Positions 37,540 to 47,061 of a stretch of DNA of 64,000 bases are shown piece after piece. The notes under the pieces are model-generated. The model had not been told where the DNA came from, did not search any database, and worked only from the letters and a program-made list of their open reading frames with translations. Source of the DNA: Micromonosporaceae bacterium KJ-029 (GTDB lineage: Bacteria; Actinomycetota; Actinomycetes; Mycobacteriales; Micromonosporaceae); NCBI GenBank assembly GCA_005402585.1, contig BIFP01000019.1:1-64000 (forward strand). Direction: 5' to 3'. The position numbers were made by a program, and so were the translations under genes. Numbering within the stretch: the first letter of the stretch is position 1; each line of letters begins with the position of its first letter.

Positions 37540-38547
37540 GTGGAACTCGCCTGGTACGCCCTGCTCGGCCTCTTCTTCGCCGGTTACCTGGTGCTCGGCG
37601 GCTACGACTACGGTGTCGGCCTGCTGCTGGCCCGCAGTGCCGACGCGGATCGGCGCCGGGCCGCCCTCAACGCGGTCGGGCCGTTCTTCCTCGGCAACGA
37701 GGTGTGGCTGGTGGCCGCCGTCGGCATCCTGTTCGGCGCGTTCCCCGTGTTGGAGGGCGAACTGCTCGCCGGCTGCTACCCGGCGGTGGTCGGCGCGCTG
37801 ACCGGCGTGATCCTGGTGACCGTCGGGGTGCAGCTGCGCAGCCGCCCGGACAGCCGCTGGGCCCGCGCCGGCTGGGACCGGGTGATCGTGGTGGGCAGCC
37901 TGCTCGCCGCGCTCGGCTGGGGCATCGTGCTCGCCGCCCTGCTCCAGGGCGTACCGCTGCGCGCCGACGGGCACGTCGCCGGGGTGACGCACCTGTTCAC
38001 CCCGTTCGCCGCCGCCGCCGGGCTGGCCGTGGTCACGCTGGTCGCGGCGCACGGTGCGGCGTTCCTCACGTTGCGGATGCCGGCCGCCGAGGGCGACCGG
38101 CTCCGGCCGCTGGCCCGCCGGCTGGTCGTGGCGGCGCTCGCCGCGATCACCGCCGCCACCGTGGTCGGACTGTTCTCCGACCGGGTACGCGCCGCGGCGC
38201 AGCGTCCCGTGGTCGGCGTACTGCTGGCGGTTCTGCTGGTCGCGGCCCTGCTCGCGGCGTGGACGGCGCTCGGCAGGGGGCGCGCCGGGGTGGCCTTCGC
38301 CGCCACCGCCACCGCTCTCGCGCTGCCGGTCGTGCTGGTCGGAGCGACCCTCTGGCCGTACGTGCTGGTGTCGACCGTCGAGCCCGGCGCGTCGCTGACG
38401 GTGGCCGACGCGGCGGCCAGCGCCCCCACGCTGCGCCTGCTGGGCTGGCTGGCGCTGCCGCTCCTGCCGGCCCTACTAGGCTTCCAGGCGATGTGCTGGT
38501 GGATTTTCCGGGGACGGACTGACGGCAGAGCGCCGGTGTACTGGTGA
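37540..38547 (+). CDS. cydB: Cytochrome bd oxidase subunit II
   Basis: A 335-residue membrane subunit with eight or nine helices. The N-terminus MELAWYALLGLFFAGYLVLGGYDYGVG and the segment FFLGNEVWLVAAVGILFGAFP are family signatures. It starts with GTG 10 bases after cydA and ends with a GTGA overlap into cydD. It provides the scaffold of the two-subunit oxidase. Confidence 0.96.
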   Translation: MELAWYALLGLFFAGYLVLGGYDYGVGLLLARSADADRRRAALNAVGPFFLGNEVWLVAAVGILFGAFPVLEGELLAGCYPAVVGALTGVILVTVGVQLRSRPDSRWARAGWDRVIVVGSLLAALGWGIVLAALLQGVPLRADGHVAGVTHLFTPFAAAAGLAVVTLVAAHGAAFLTLRMPAAEGDRLRPLARRLVVAALAAITAATVVGLFSDRVRAAAQRPVVGVLLAVLLVAALLAAWTALGRGRAGVAFAATATALALPVVLVGATLWPYVLVSTVEPGASLTVADAAASAPTLRLLGWLALPLLPALLGFQAMCWWIFRGRTDGRAPVYW

Positions 38548-40214
38548 ACCGTCGTCCCTTCGACCCGCGCCTGCTGCACCGGGTCCCCGCGGCCCGGCGC
38601 GACCTCGCCCTGCTCGCGTTGCTCGGGGTGTTCGCCGCCGGGCTGGTCGTGGCGCAGGCCACCGCCCTGGCCACGCTGCTGGCCACGGCCTTCACCGGAC
38701 GGCTGGACCGGGCCGCGCTGGCCGGTTTCGTCGCCGCCGTCGCGGCCCGCTCGCTGGTGGTCTGGGCCCAGGGCGCGGTGTCGGCGCGGGTGGCCGCCAC
38801 GGTGAAGGCCGCGCTCCGGGCCGACCTGCTCGGCGCGGTCGCCCGGCACGGACCCGGCTGGGTCGCCGGTCAACGGGCCGGGCAGTTGGCCACCCTCGCC
38901 GGCCGAGGGCTGGACGCCCTGGACGCGTACTTCACCGGATACCTTCCCCAGCTCGTGCTGAGCGTCACCGTACCGGTCGCCGTGCTGGGTCGGGTCTTCC
39001 TCGCCGACTGGAGTTCGGCGGTGATCATCGCGCTCACCCTGCCACTCATCCCGATCTTCGGGGCGCTGCTCGGCTGGCAGGCCCAGGCCGCCACCGAGCG
39101 CCAGTGGCGGCGGCTGTCGCTGCTCGGGGGGCATTTCCTGGACATGGTCGCCGGGCTGCCCACGCTACGGGCGTTCGGTCGCGCCCGGGCCCAGACCGAC
39201 GCGGTACGGCGGATGGCCGACGGTCACCGGGTCGCCACCATGAAGACCCTGCGCATCGCCTTCCTCTCCGCCCTGGTGCTGGAGCTCGTCGCCACCCTGT
39301 CGGTGGCGCTGGTCGCGGTGCCGGTGGGCATCCGGCTGCTCGGCGGCGGGCTGGCCCTGCAGACCGCGCTGCTGGTGCTGCTGCTCACTCCGGAGGCGTA
39401 CCTGCCGTTGCGGGCGGCCGGCAGCCGGTTCCACGCCAGCATGGAGGGACTGACCGCGCTGGACGAGGCGCTCACCCTCTCCGGTTCCGCGCCGGCACCG
39501 ACGAGCCGCGCCGGCGTGCTGCCGGACGGGCGCGGCGAGATCCGGTTCGAGTCGGTGACCGTCGCGTACGAACGCACCACGGCGCTGCGGGACGTGTCGC
39601 TGACCATCCGGCCCGGCGAGCGGATCGCGATCATCGGTCCGAGCGGCGCCGGCAAGAGCACCCTGCTCGGTTTACTGCTCGGCTTCGTCACGCCGACCAC
39701 CGGCCGGGTCACCGTCGGCGGGGTGGACCTGGCCGACGCCGACCTTGACGGTTGGCGCCGGCAGGTGGCCTGGGTGCCGCAGCGCGCCCACCTGTTCGCC
39801 ACCTCCCTGACCGACAACATCCGGCTCGGCAGCCCCGACGCCCCTCCGTCCGCGGTCGCCGTCGCCGTCCGCGACGCCGCCCTCGACGACGTGGTCGCCG
39901 CACTGCCCGACGGGCTGGACACCCTGCTCGGCGAGCGCGGGCACGGCCTGTCCAGCGGGCAGCGGCAGCGGGTCGCGCTGGCCCGGGCGTTCCTGCGGGA
40001 CGCCCCGGTGGTCCTGCTCGACGAGCCGACCGCGCGTCTCGACGCCGCCGCCGAGGCCACGGTGTTGGCGGCCACCCACCGGCTGGTGGCCGGCCGCACC
40101 GCGCTGCTGGTCGCGCACCGGCCGGCCCTGCTGGAGGAGGCGGACCGCATCCTGCGCGTCGAGGACGGCCGGGTGACCGAGCTGTCGCCACTACCGGCCG
40201 GGGAGGCCCGATGA
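38544..40214 (+). CDS. cydD: Cysteine/glutathione-type ABC exporter subunit CydD
   Basis: A 556-residue ABC half-exporter needed for cytochrome bd assembly; CydDC exports thiols and loads haem. Six helices occupy about residues 20-305. The ATPase has Walker A GPSGAGKSTL, signature LSSGQRQRVALARAF and Walker B VVLLDEPTARLD. The GTGA start overlaps the cydB stop and the end overlaps cydC, which shows strict co-translation. Confidence 0.94.
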   Translation: MNRRPFDPRLLHRVPAARRDLALLALLGVFAAGLVVAQATALATLLATAFTGRLDRAALAGFVAAVAARSLVVWAQGAVSARVAATVKAALRADLLGAVARHGPGWVAGQRAGQLATLAGRGLDALDAYFTGYLPQLVLSVTVPVAVLGRVFLADWSSAVIIALTLPLIPIFGALLGWQAQAATERQWRRLSLLGGHFLDMVAGLPTLRAFGRARAQTDAVRRMADGHRVATMKTLRIAFLSALVLELVATLSVALVAVPVGIRLLGGGLALQTALLVLLLTPEAYLPLRAAGSRFHASMEGLTALDEALTLSGSAPAPTSRAGVLPDGRGEIRFESVTVAYERTTALRDVSLTIRPGERIAIIGPSGAGKSTLLGLLLGFVTPTTGRVTVGGVDLADADLDGWRRQVAWVPQRAHLFATSLTDNIRLGSPDAPPSAVAVAVRDAALDDVVAALPDGLDTLLGERGHGLSSGQRQRVALARAFLRDAPVVLLDEPTARLDAAAEATVLAATHRLVAGRTALLVAHRPALLEEADRILRVEDGRVTELSPLPAGEAR

Positions 40215-42184
40215 GCGGCGAGCGGCCTGACGAGACCGGTTCCCGACCGGACGGCCGGCAGCCGCGCGACGCAGGTCCCGAGCTGAGCGGGCCGCTGCCG
40301 GCGGTCGGTGCCGACGCGCTGGCCGCCCTCGACCGCGACTCCGGGCCGCTACCGGCAGGCGTGCCGACGGCGGGTGGGCCCGGCCGCTCCCCCGAGCTGA
40401 CCGTGCTGCGCCTGGCCCGGCCGTACCTGAGGCGGTTGGCCGGCGCCGGGCTGCTCGCCGCGGCCACCGAGTTCGCCGGGCTGGCCCTGATGGCCACCGC
40501 GACCTGGCTGTTGATGACCGCCGCCGGCCAGCCTCCGTTGGACCGGCTCACCGTGGCGATCGTCGCGGTGCGGGCGCTCGCCGTCGGCCGGGGCGTGCTG
40601 CGCTACACCGAACGGCTCGCCGGCCACGACGCGGTGCTCCGCCTCGTCACCGACGTCCGGGCCCGGGTCTTCGCCACCCTGGCCGCCCGGCGGGGCGCCC
40701 CGCCGCGCACCGGCGACGCGCTGAGCCGGCTGGTCTCCGACGTCGAGGCGGTGCAGGACCTGCTGCTGCGGGTGCTCGTCCCGGGCGCGGCGGCCGGGCT
40801 GGTGAGCGTGCTGGCCGTGGGCCTGGCCGCGCTCATCGCACCGCCGGCCGCGCTGGCGCTGGCCGCCGGGCTGCTGGTGGCCGGGGTGGCCCTGCCGACG
40901 CTGGCCACCGCGCTGACCCGGCGGGCCGGCGCCGAGGTGGCACCGCTGCGTGGCGCGCTCGCCAGCGACGCGGTCGACCTGACCCACGGCGCCGCCGACC
41001 TGGCCGCCTTCGGCGCCACCTCGGACGCGCTGGGCGCGGCCGGGCGGCGGGCCCAGCGGCTGGCCCGGTTGGAGCGCCGGCTCGCCGCGCTCGGCTTCGC
41101 CGTCGACGCCGCCGGAGTGCTGGTGGCCGGCCTGACCGCTGGTGCGGTGGTGCTGATCGCGCTCCGGGCCGGGGTGGACGGGGTACTGGTCGGCGTCCTG
41201 GCGGTCGGCACCCTGGCCGCGGTGGAAATCGCCCTCGCGCTGGTCGGCGCCGCCCGGCAGTGGACCGGGCTGCGCTCCGGCCTGACGCGGGTCGCCCAAC
41301 TCGTCGCCGCCACCCCGGAAGCCGGGCCCGAGGGCGTGCCGGCACGGCCGTCCGGTGCGCCGGACGGAGGCGCCCGGGCGGTCATGACGGAGACGTCGAC
41401 CGTGGGAGGTGCGGGAGCCGCCGCGCCCGCCGTACGGTTCGCCGGGGTCACCGTCCGGTACCGGGCCGGCGCCCCGGCCGCGCTGGACGGATTCGACCTC
41501 GACCTGCCTCCGGGCCGCCGGGTGGCGGTCGTCGGGCCGAGCGGTGCGGGCAAGAGCACGCTGGCAGCCGTCCTGACCGGGTCGGTACGCCCGGACGTCG
41601 GCCACGTCACCCTGGACGGACGGGACGTGTCGGCGTACCCGCCCGACGAGCTGCCGCGGGCGGTCGGCGGGCTGCTCGCCGAGGCGTACGTCTTCCACGC
41701 CTCGGTCCGGGACAACCTGCTGCTCGGCCGTCCGGGTGCGGACGAGGAAGCGCTGGTGTGCGCCACCACCGCGGCCGGGTTGGCGGACTGGGTCCGGGCC
41801 CAGCCGGACGGCTGGGACACCGTGGTCGGCGAGGAGGGCGCGCAGCTCTCCGGTGGTCAGCGGCAGCGACTCGCGCTGGCCCGGGCGCTGCTCGCCGCGC
41901 CCGGCGTGCTGGTGCTGGACGAGCCGACCGAGGGCCTCGACCCGATCGCCGCCGACGAGGTGCTCGCCTCGACCCTCGCCGCCACCCCCGCCGGGCACTC
42001 GGTGCTGCTGATCACCCACCGGCTCAGCGGTCTCGCCGGGCTCGACGAGATCGTGGTGCTGGACGCCGGCCGGGTCGTCCAGCGGGGCCGGCATGCGGCA
42101 CTGGTCGCGGCCCCCGGCTGGTACCGGGACCAGTGGGTGCTGCAACAGGCCGCCGAACACGGCTACCTCGCGGTGTCCGGCTGA
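40211..42184 (+). CDS. cydC: ABC exporter subunit CydC
   Basis: The partner of CydD, 657 residues. The ATG at 40211 overlaps the cydD stop (ATGA). It carries an acidic, Pro-rich N-terminal extension of about 55 residues before RLARPYLRRLAGAG, then the membrane domain and an ATPase with Walker A GPSGAGKSTLAAVL, signature [15 protein letters not shown] and Walker B VLVLDEPTEGLDP. A Pro/Gly-rich linker of ~35 residues separates membrane and ATPase domains. CydC may be shown as a fusion with CydD in some actinobacteria; here the two are separate. Confidence 0.93.
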   Translation: MSGERPDETGSRPDGRQPRDAGPELSGPLPAVGADALAALDRDSGPLPAGVPTAGGPGRSPELTVLRLARPYLRRLAGAGLLAAATEFAGLALMATATWLLMTAAGQPPLDRLTVAIVAVRALAVGRGVLRYTERLAGHDAVLRLVTDVRARVFATLAARRGAPPRTGDALSRLVSDVEAVQDLLLRVLVPGAAAGLVSVLAVGLAALIAPPAALALAAGLLVAGVALPTLATALTRRAGAEVAPLRGALASDAVDLTHGAADLAAFGATSDALGAAGRRAQRLARLERRLAALGFAVDAAGVLVAGLTAGAVVLIALRAGVDGVLVGVLAVGTLAAVEIALALVGAARQWTGLRSGLTRVAQLVAATPEAGPEGVPARPSGAPDGGARAVMTETSTVGGAGAAAPAVRFAGVTVRYRAGAPAALDGFDLDLPPGRRVAVVGPSGAGKSTLAAVLTGSVRPDVGHVTLDGRDVSAYPPDELPRAVGGLLAEAYVFHASVRDNLLLGRPGADEEALVCATTAAGLADWVRAQPDGWDTVVGEEGAQLSGGQRQRLALARALLAAPGVLVLDEPTEGLDPIAADEVLASTLAATPAGHSVLLITHRLSGLAGLDEIVVLDAGRVVQRGRHAALVAAPGWYRDQWVLQQAAEHGYLAVSG

Positions 42185-42250
42185 CCCCTCCGGGTCGGTT
42201 CCGGGATTTCCCCGACGCCGTGCCGCCGCTCGTCGTGGCAGGGTGAGGCC

Positions 42251-42922
42251 ATGCCGGTCGGGGATGACGTGTTGGTCGAGGAGCACCTGCGGCAACTGGC
42301 CGGCCAACTGCGCGGGCCACGCCGGCTGCGGGCCGACCTGATGACCGAGGCGCGGCACGGGCTGTTGGACGCCGTCGAGGCATACCGGGACAGTGGCCTG
42401 CCGGCCCGCGAGGCGTCCCGGCAGGCGGTGGCCGAGTTCGGTACGCCGGAGCAGCTCGCCCCGGCGCACCAGGCCGAGCTGGCGGTGGCGGCGCTGCGCG
42501 GGCTGTCGCTGCGGGTCCTCGCCTTCGCCGCGACCGCCTCGATCGCCGGCGACCTGACCTGGCGCGGGTCGAGTTGGAGCGAGGGCCCTCGGCCGCCGGC
42601 CGGCTACCTGCTGTTGTCCCAGTCGGTGGAGTGGATCTGGGCGGGCGCCTTCCTGCTCGGCTTCGCCGGGCTGGTGCTGGTGTGGGCGACCGCGCGGTCG
42701 TCGCGGCCGGCCCTCACCGTCTCGGCCCACGCGGTGGGCATCGCGCTGACCGGTGCCGCCGGGTTGGGCGCGTTGGCCGGCGGGGCGCTGTTCGCCTGGT
42801 CGATCGTGCTCTGGGACGCGGCTCTCACCTGGCCTCCGATGATCATCGGCATGATCGCCGTCGGCGCATCCCACGTCTGGCTGGGCGGTGCGGCCCGCAC
42901 CTGGCTGCTCGCGACCCGCTGA
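42251..42922 (+). CDS. Membrane protein with permease-prefix domain
   Basis: A 223-residue protein. The N-terminal ~85 residues (VEEHLRQLAGQLRGPRRLRADLMTEARHGL then EASRQAVAEFGTPEQLAP) resemble the permease-prefix/HAAS-type helical domain that often travels with PadR regulators. Three or four membrane helices follow. The stop codon overlaps the first bases of an inverted-repeat element. The convergent PadR gene lies on the other side of that element. Function unknown; such pairs are thought to respond to membrane stress or drugs. Confidence 0.75.
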   Translation: MPVGDDVLVEEHLRQLAGQLRGPRRLRADLMTEARHGLLDAVEAYRDSGLPAREASRQAVAEFGTPEQLAPAHQAELAVAALRGLSLRVLAFAATASIAGDLTWRGSSWSEGPRPPAGYLLLSQSVEWIWAGAFLLGFAGLVLVWATARSSRPALTVSAHAVGIALTGAAGLGALAGGALFAWSIVLWDAALTWPPMIIGMIAVGASHVWLGGAARTWLLATR

Positions 42923-43085
42923 GAGACTGTCGGGAAACCCCGGGGCGAGCGAGGCGGAGTCCAGGCGGCGATCCGACAAGGCGGGGATTGGTCCGGATAC
43001 CGGTGTTGTATCCGGACCAATCCCCAACGCCGCCGGTCGTCGGCTGGGCCCGCCGCAGCCGCCGCGAGGTTTCCCGACAGTCTCT
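42922..43085. repeat. Nested inverted-repeat element, 164 bp (MITE-like)
   Basis: Perfect 18-bp terminal repeats AGAGACTGTCGGGAAACC (42922-42939 and, inverted, 43068-43085) enclose a perfect 18-bp inner hairpin, GGGGATTGGTCCGGATAC (42983-43000) with 43008-43025. The outer ends extend to 22 bp with one mismatch. It fills the gap between convergent genes and starts inside the upstream stop codon. It has no open frame of its own. Confidence 0.92.
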
Positions 43086-43125
43086 GAGCCGGCCTCCCGG
43101 GCATGGTGCCCAGGGGCGGCCGGGG

Positions 43126-43467
43126 TCAGCCCGCCGTTTTCGGCGCGGTGTCGGGGTCGAGGAAGCGGCCGACCGTCGCGCTGAACTCGCGCCACCCGGA
43201 TCGCTGGTCGGCCAGCGCGCGCCGGCCGGCGTCGGTCAGCTCGTAGGTCCGCCGTTCCCTTCCGTTGACGGTGCTCCAGGCGCTGGCCACGTACCCGGCC
43301 CGCTCCAGCCGGCGCAGGGCCGGGTAGACCGTGCCGGTGGGCAGGTCAAGCTGGCCGTCGCTGCGTGCCCGCAGCGCCTCGATGATGGCGTAGCCGTGCT
43401 GGGCGCCCCGCTCCAGCACGGCGAGCAGCAGGGCGTCGAGATGTCCGTGCAGCGCCTGGGCGTTCAT
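43126..43467 (-). CDS. PadR family transcriptional regulator
   Basis: A 113-residue winged-helix protein. The N-terminus LHGHLDALLLAVLERGAQHGYAI, then DLPTGTVYPALRRLERAGYV and the wing GRERRTYELTDAGRRAL, are the classic PadR order. It should repress its own gene and nearby membrane genes until a ligand binds. Near the start, GTAGACACGCTAC is a partial dyad that may be its operator. It converges with the permease-prefix membrane protein gene, a common partner, across a MITE-like element. Confidence 0.93.
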   Translation of the reverse strand: MNAQALHGHLDALLLAVLERGAQHGYAIIEALRARSDGQLDLPTGTVYPALRRLERAGYVASAWSTVNGRERRTYELTDAGRRALADQRSGWREFSATVGRFLDPDTAPKTAG

Positions 43468-43615
43468 ACGTAGACACGCTACTTGTCAGGGATGGGGTAC
43501 CGCTACCGGGGTGCGGGCATCGGTTACCCAGAGCAGCCAACTAGGGTATGTGCCCAGAGTCACTCGCCGGCACGAGCGTCGGCGGGTGGGCAGCCCGACG
43601 CACACGGAGGTCACC

Positions 43616-44554
43616 GTGGCCCGCCAGTCGCCTCAACGGCCGGACGCCGACGAGCCCGAGCTCGATGACACGACCGGCCCCGCCGAGCCGGACGCCACCG
43701 CGTCGGCCGACGCGGCCCGCGCGCTCTGGGACGAGCTGCGGATCGACCCGGTGGAGATCGCCCTGCCCGCCGGCACCGGCTACACCCTGCGGGCGTACCG
43801 GCCGGCGAGCGAGCTGACCCCGACCGATGTCGCCGAACGCGACGCCGACGACCCGTTCCTGGCTCGCCGGCAGGCCGTCGAGGCCGACGACGAGGACGAG
43901 AACGAGGACCTCGGCATCCTCGACGAGGACGTCGCCCGGGAGTTCGCCGAGAGCGACGACGAGGAGAAGCGGGCCAAGCGCGGCGACGGCGACGGCGCGG
44001 ACGACGCCGAGAAGGGCGACGCCGAGAACGAGGACACCGACGAGGAGGCGGCCGACGAGGCCGACGACGAGGAGGTGCCGGCATTCCTGACCCACCGGGG
44101 GCGGCTGCTGCTGTTCAAGACCCCCGAGTCCCTGGTCAGTTTCGTCCGTTCCGGCGCTCCCAACGACCTGTCCCAGCTGGACAGTTGGAATGAATTGTCC
44201 GAACGGGTGGAGCCGGCCGACATCGCGCCGCGCGACGAGGACATCTACGAACTCGACCTCGTGGTGGAGAACCTCCGCGGCGGGCACGACACCTGGGACC
44301 CGACGCTGCTCATCGAGGCCGGTGAGGTCGCCCGCGACCTGGCGTACGCGCTACGCCTGCCCGCCGTACTCGACATGCTCTCCGCCGGTTCCAGCCTCGA
44401 CGACCTCGACGAGGCGCTGCGGGCCTCGGTCAACGGCGGGATAGGCGGTTTCATGGGTCGCCGCCGATTGAAGAAAATCGGGGCACAAACCGCAAGTTTG
44501 GGTTGGCGGACCATTGTCGGAAAGATCTCTGCGATCGTGGACTGGCGCGACTGA
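43616..44554 (+). CDS. Acidic actinobacterial protein of unknown function
   Basis: A 312-residue protein with a very acidic Asp/Glu-rich middle (about residues 95-160) between two ordered parts. The C-terminal part (FLTHRGRLLLFKTPESLVSFVRS, then YELDLVVENLRGG) resembles proteins sometimes annotated as primosomal proteins in actinobacteria, without experimental support that I know of. The GTG at 43616 has GGAGG five bases upstream, which decides the start. It lies 64 bases before the large Pro-rich gene and could be in one transcript with it. Confidence 0.75.
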   Translation: MARQSPQRPDADEPELDDTTGPAEPDATASADAARALWDELRIDPVEIALPAGTGYTLRAYRPASELTPTDVAERDADDPFLARRQAVEADDEDENEDLGILDEDVAREFAESDDEEKRAKRGDGDGADDAEKGDAENEDTDEEAADEADDEEVPAFLTHRGRLLLFKTPESLVSFVRSGAPNDLSQLDSWNELSERVEPADIAPRDEDIYELDLVVENLRGGHDTWDPTLLIEAGEVARDLAYALRLPAVLDMLSAGSSLDDLDEALRASVNGGIGGFMGRRRLKKIGAQTASLGWRTIVGKISAIVDWRD

Positions 44555-44618
44555 CCCACACCAGGGAGCATCAGTCTCTGGCAGAGAATGCCCCGTGTCC
44601 CGGGAGGAGGACGACGCC

Positions 44619-46934
44619 GTGGCGCTCGTGCGCATGTACTGCGGTCTGGCCTCGGCGGATCCGGCCGACCGATCGGCATCGGCCGGTTCGGCGCTGACGT
44701 CCGCTGTGGTCGACGACGCAGGCCGTCTGCTGCATGTCAGCGAGATCGGCGACGACCCGGCGGGCTACGCCCGGTTGGTCACGCTGCTCGTGGAACGCTC
44801 AGGCGGGCCGAGCGGTGCGGCGATAGCCGCCGACAGTGACGACCACACGGTCACCTCGCTACTCAGCGCCGCCGGTCGCCCGTTGGCGATCGCCGACGAC
44901 GACTCGGTCGACGACTTCGCCGAGCGGTTCGCCGACGACGACTCGCTGGAGGAGATGCAGTCACCACCGGCCGTGCGGCGAGCCGTCGGCCTGGCCCGCG
45001 CTCTGCAGGCGGGTGCGCTGTCAGCCGTGACCCTGCCGGCGCCCCGGGACCTCGCCGGCTACAAGCAGGTGCTCGCCGCGCACGCGGCACTGGCCAGCGG
45101 GCGACACTCTGCCGCGGTCGCGCTGCGTGAGGTGCTCCGGGAGCTGTACCCGGCCGCGTTGCGCGCCTACCCCGACCCGGCCGAGGCGATCCCGCTGGCC
45201 GTGCTGGACGCCCTGCCCGAGCCGGGCATGCTCACCGACGCGGCCGGCCGCGGTCGCGACGCCGCAGTCACCGCCGACGCCGTCGCCGCCCAACTCGCGG
45301 CGGACGGTGCCGGCGACGCGGACGCGATCGACGAGGCGGTCACCGCGCTGCGGGTGGCGATTTCGGAGACTCCCCGCCGGTCCACGGTCAACCGCACCCT
45401 CACCGCCGCCGCTGCCGAGACGATCCGGCAGGCGGTCGCCTCCGTGCGGGCCTGCGATGCCGGCTGCACCGCGCTGGTCGGCGCGCTGCACGCTCGTACC
45501 GCTGCTCCGACACAGGCGACGAGCCGTCGGACCACCGTCCGGCGCGGCGAGCCGACCGGCGAGTTGCCGACCGTCAGCGCCGGCAGCGGCCTGCGCACGG
45601 TCCGCCCCACCGGCGTCGAGCCGGCCGGCGGGCGCCGCAGCCGTCCCGAGCCGATGCCCGGCAACACCCCGTCGCCGTCGCCCCGACCGCTCGGACCGCC
45701 ACCGGTGGCGCCCGCCCCGGTCGCCCCCCCGCCCGTCGCACCTGCTCCGGTCGCGCCGGCCGCGGTAGCCGGGCCGCCGACCTCGGCACCACCGTCGCAT
45801 CCTGAGCCCACCCCGTCCCGGATCGACGGGCCAACCAACCGGCCAATCTCCGCGCCGCCACCGCCTCCGCCCGGGATCACCCCGATCGCCCCGGCGCAGC
45901 GTGGCTCGATCCCGCCCGCCGAGGCCGGCGAACCGTTCCGGCCGACCCTCACCACCGCTGCGATCAACAGTGCGCGGGCCGAGCGCCGGCGTACCGTCAT
46001 CCCGCCCCGGCCGAAGACCAACGGTGAACCGCCGACGGGCGGCTTCAGCGCCACCGACCTCAACGTTCCGGTGCCGACGCCCCGCCCGGGTCAGGAGCCG
46101 GCCGCCCCGGGCTCCCGGGCGAACTGGCCGCTGGTGAACAACCCGGAGGATCCGGCCGACAGTTCGGCCCGCAACCCGGTCGTCGGCTCCTACGACGACC
46201 ACAGCCGGCGCGGTACACCCGAGGCTCCCGCCGACCCCGCGGCCGAGCGCCGGGTCACCCCGCCGTGGCTCGCCGACGACCTTCCGCCCGAGCCGCCGGT
46301 GCTGCGGCTGGTCGAGCCGCCGCCGCTGGCCGACCGGGCGCTGCGCAGCGGCGCCGAGTCGGCTGCAGAGAATCCACCGCTGCGCCTGGTCGACCAGGGC
46401 GGCCCGGAGCGCGGTGGCCGTCCGGTCGAGCGCCTGGACCTCACCCCGCCGGCCCGCCGGCCGGAACCACCGGTCGAGCACCGGCCGCCGCCGGTCTCCG
46501 ACGAGGGCGACGGCGACCTGCTGATCTTCGCCCAGGCCCGGTCGGCCTGGTTCGTCGGGCACGGTGAGGACGCCGACCTGGACTGGTCGAGCACGGCCGA
46601 CACCGGCTGGCAGGCCGCCGAGCAGGCAGCCCGTCCGGCGGTGGGCGCCGAGACGACGGCCGGACTGCCCAAGCGCGTACCGCAGGCCAACCTCGTGCCC
46701 GGCTCCCCGCTGCGCGACGAGCGTCCACTGCGGATCGTGCGGGACGCGGCGAGCCTGGCCGAGAACACCACCGGCTACTTCCGCGGCTGGCGCCGGGGGC
46801 AGGAGATCGGCGGGTTCGCGGTCGGTGGGCGCCCGGGGCGGGAATCCGCCGGCGGCTGGGACTTCACCCGGGACACCGGTGACCGCGACGACGAGCGGGA
46901 GTACGAGTACCGCTCGGCCGGCTACCGGTCCTGA
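44619..46934 (+). CDS. Large Pro-rich protein with IS110-like N-terminus and CvnA-like tail
   Basis: A 771-residue protein. The first ~220 residues resemble the RNase H-like N-terminal domain of IS110-type transposases in layout (SALTSAVVDDAGRLLHVSEI, later SLLSAAGRPLAIADDD) but lack an evident DEDD set. The middle is disordered and Pro/Ala-rich. The C-terminal ~150 residues (LIFAQARSAWF, GLPKRVPQANLVPG, YFRGWRRGQE) match the tail of the CvnA kinase encoded nearby. The GTG at 44619 follows GGGAGGAGG by eight bases. It may be a domesticated protein that works with the conservon. Function unknown. Confidence 0.7.
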   Translation: MALVRMYCGLASADPADRSASAGSALTSAVVDDAGRLLHVSEIGDDPAGYARLVTLLVERSGGPSGAAIAADSDDHTVTSLLSAAGRPLAIADDDSVDDFAERFADDDSLEEMQSPPAVRRAVGLARALQAGALSAVTLPAPRDLAGYKQVLAAHAALASGRHSAAVALREVLRELYPAALRAYPDPAEAIPLAVLDALPEPGMLTDAAGRGRDAAVTADAVAAQLAADGAGDADAIDEAVTALRVAISETPRRSTVNRTLTAAAAETIRQAVASVRACDAGCTALVGALHARTAAPTQATSRRTTVRRGEPTGELPTVSAGSGLRTVRPTGVEPAGGRRSRPEPMPGNTPSPSPRPLGPPPVAPAPVAPPPVAPAPVAPAAVAGPPTSAPPSHPEPTPSRIDGPTNRPISAPPPPPPGITPIAPAQRGSIPPAEAGEPFRPTLTTAAINSARAERRRTVIPPRPKTNGEPPTGGFSATDLNVPVPTPRPGQEPAAPGSRANWPLVNNPEDPADSSARNPVVGSYDDHSRRGTPEAPADPAAERRVTPPWLADDLPPEPPVLRLVEPPPLADRALRSGAESAAENPPLRLVDQGGPERGGRPVERLDLTPPARRPEPPVEHRPPPVSDEGDGDLLIFAQARSAWFVGHGEDADLDWSSTADTGWQAAEQAARPAVGAETTAGLPKRVPQANLVPGSPLRDERPLRIVRDAASLAENTTGYFRGWRRGQEIGGFAVGGRPGRESAGGWDFTRDTGDRDDEREYEYRSAGYRS

Positions 46935-47061
46935 CACCGGCCGCACGCCTGCTGACCTGCGTGTTTCTGCCCACACCCGGATGAGTTGACGCCGGGTCGG
47001 CAGGGCCGGGAGCATACCGGCGGAACAGCCGGCGGCAGGTCGCCGGGCGGGAAGGCGACTC

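Noticed and set aside
40349..43195. Long minus-strand frame across cydC
   Set aside because: Antisense shadow; spans cydC, the membrane protein gene and the MITE-like element.
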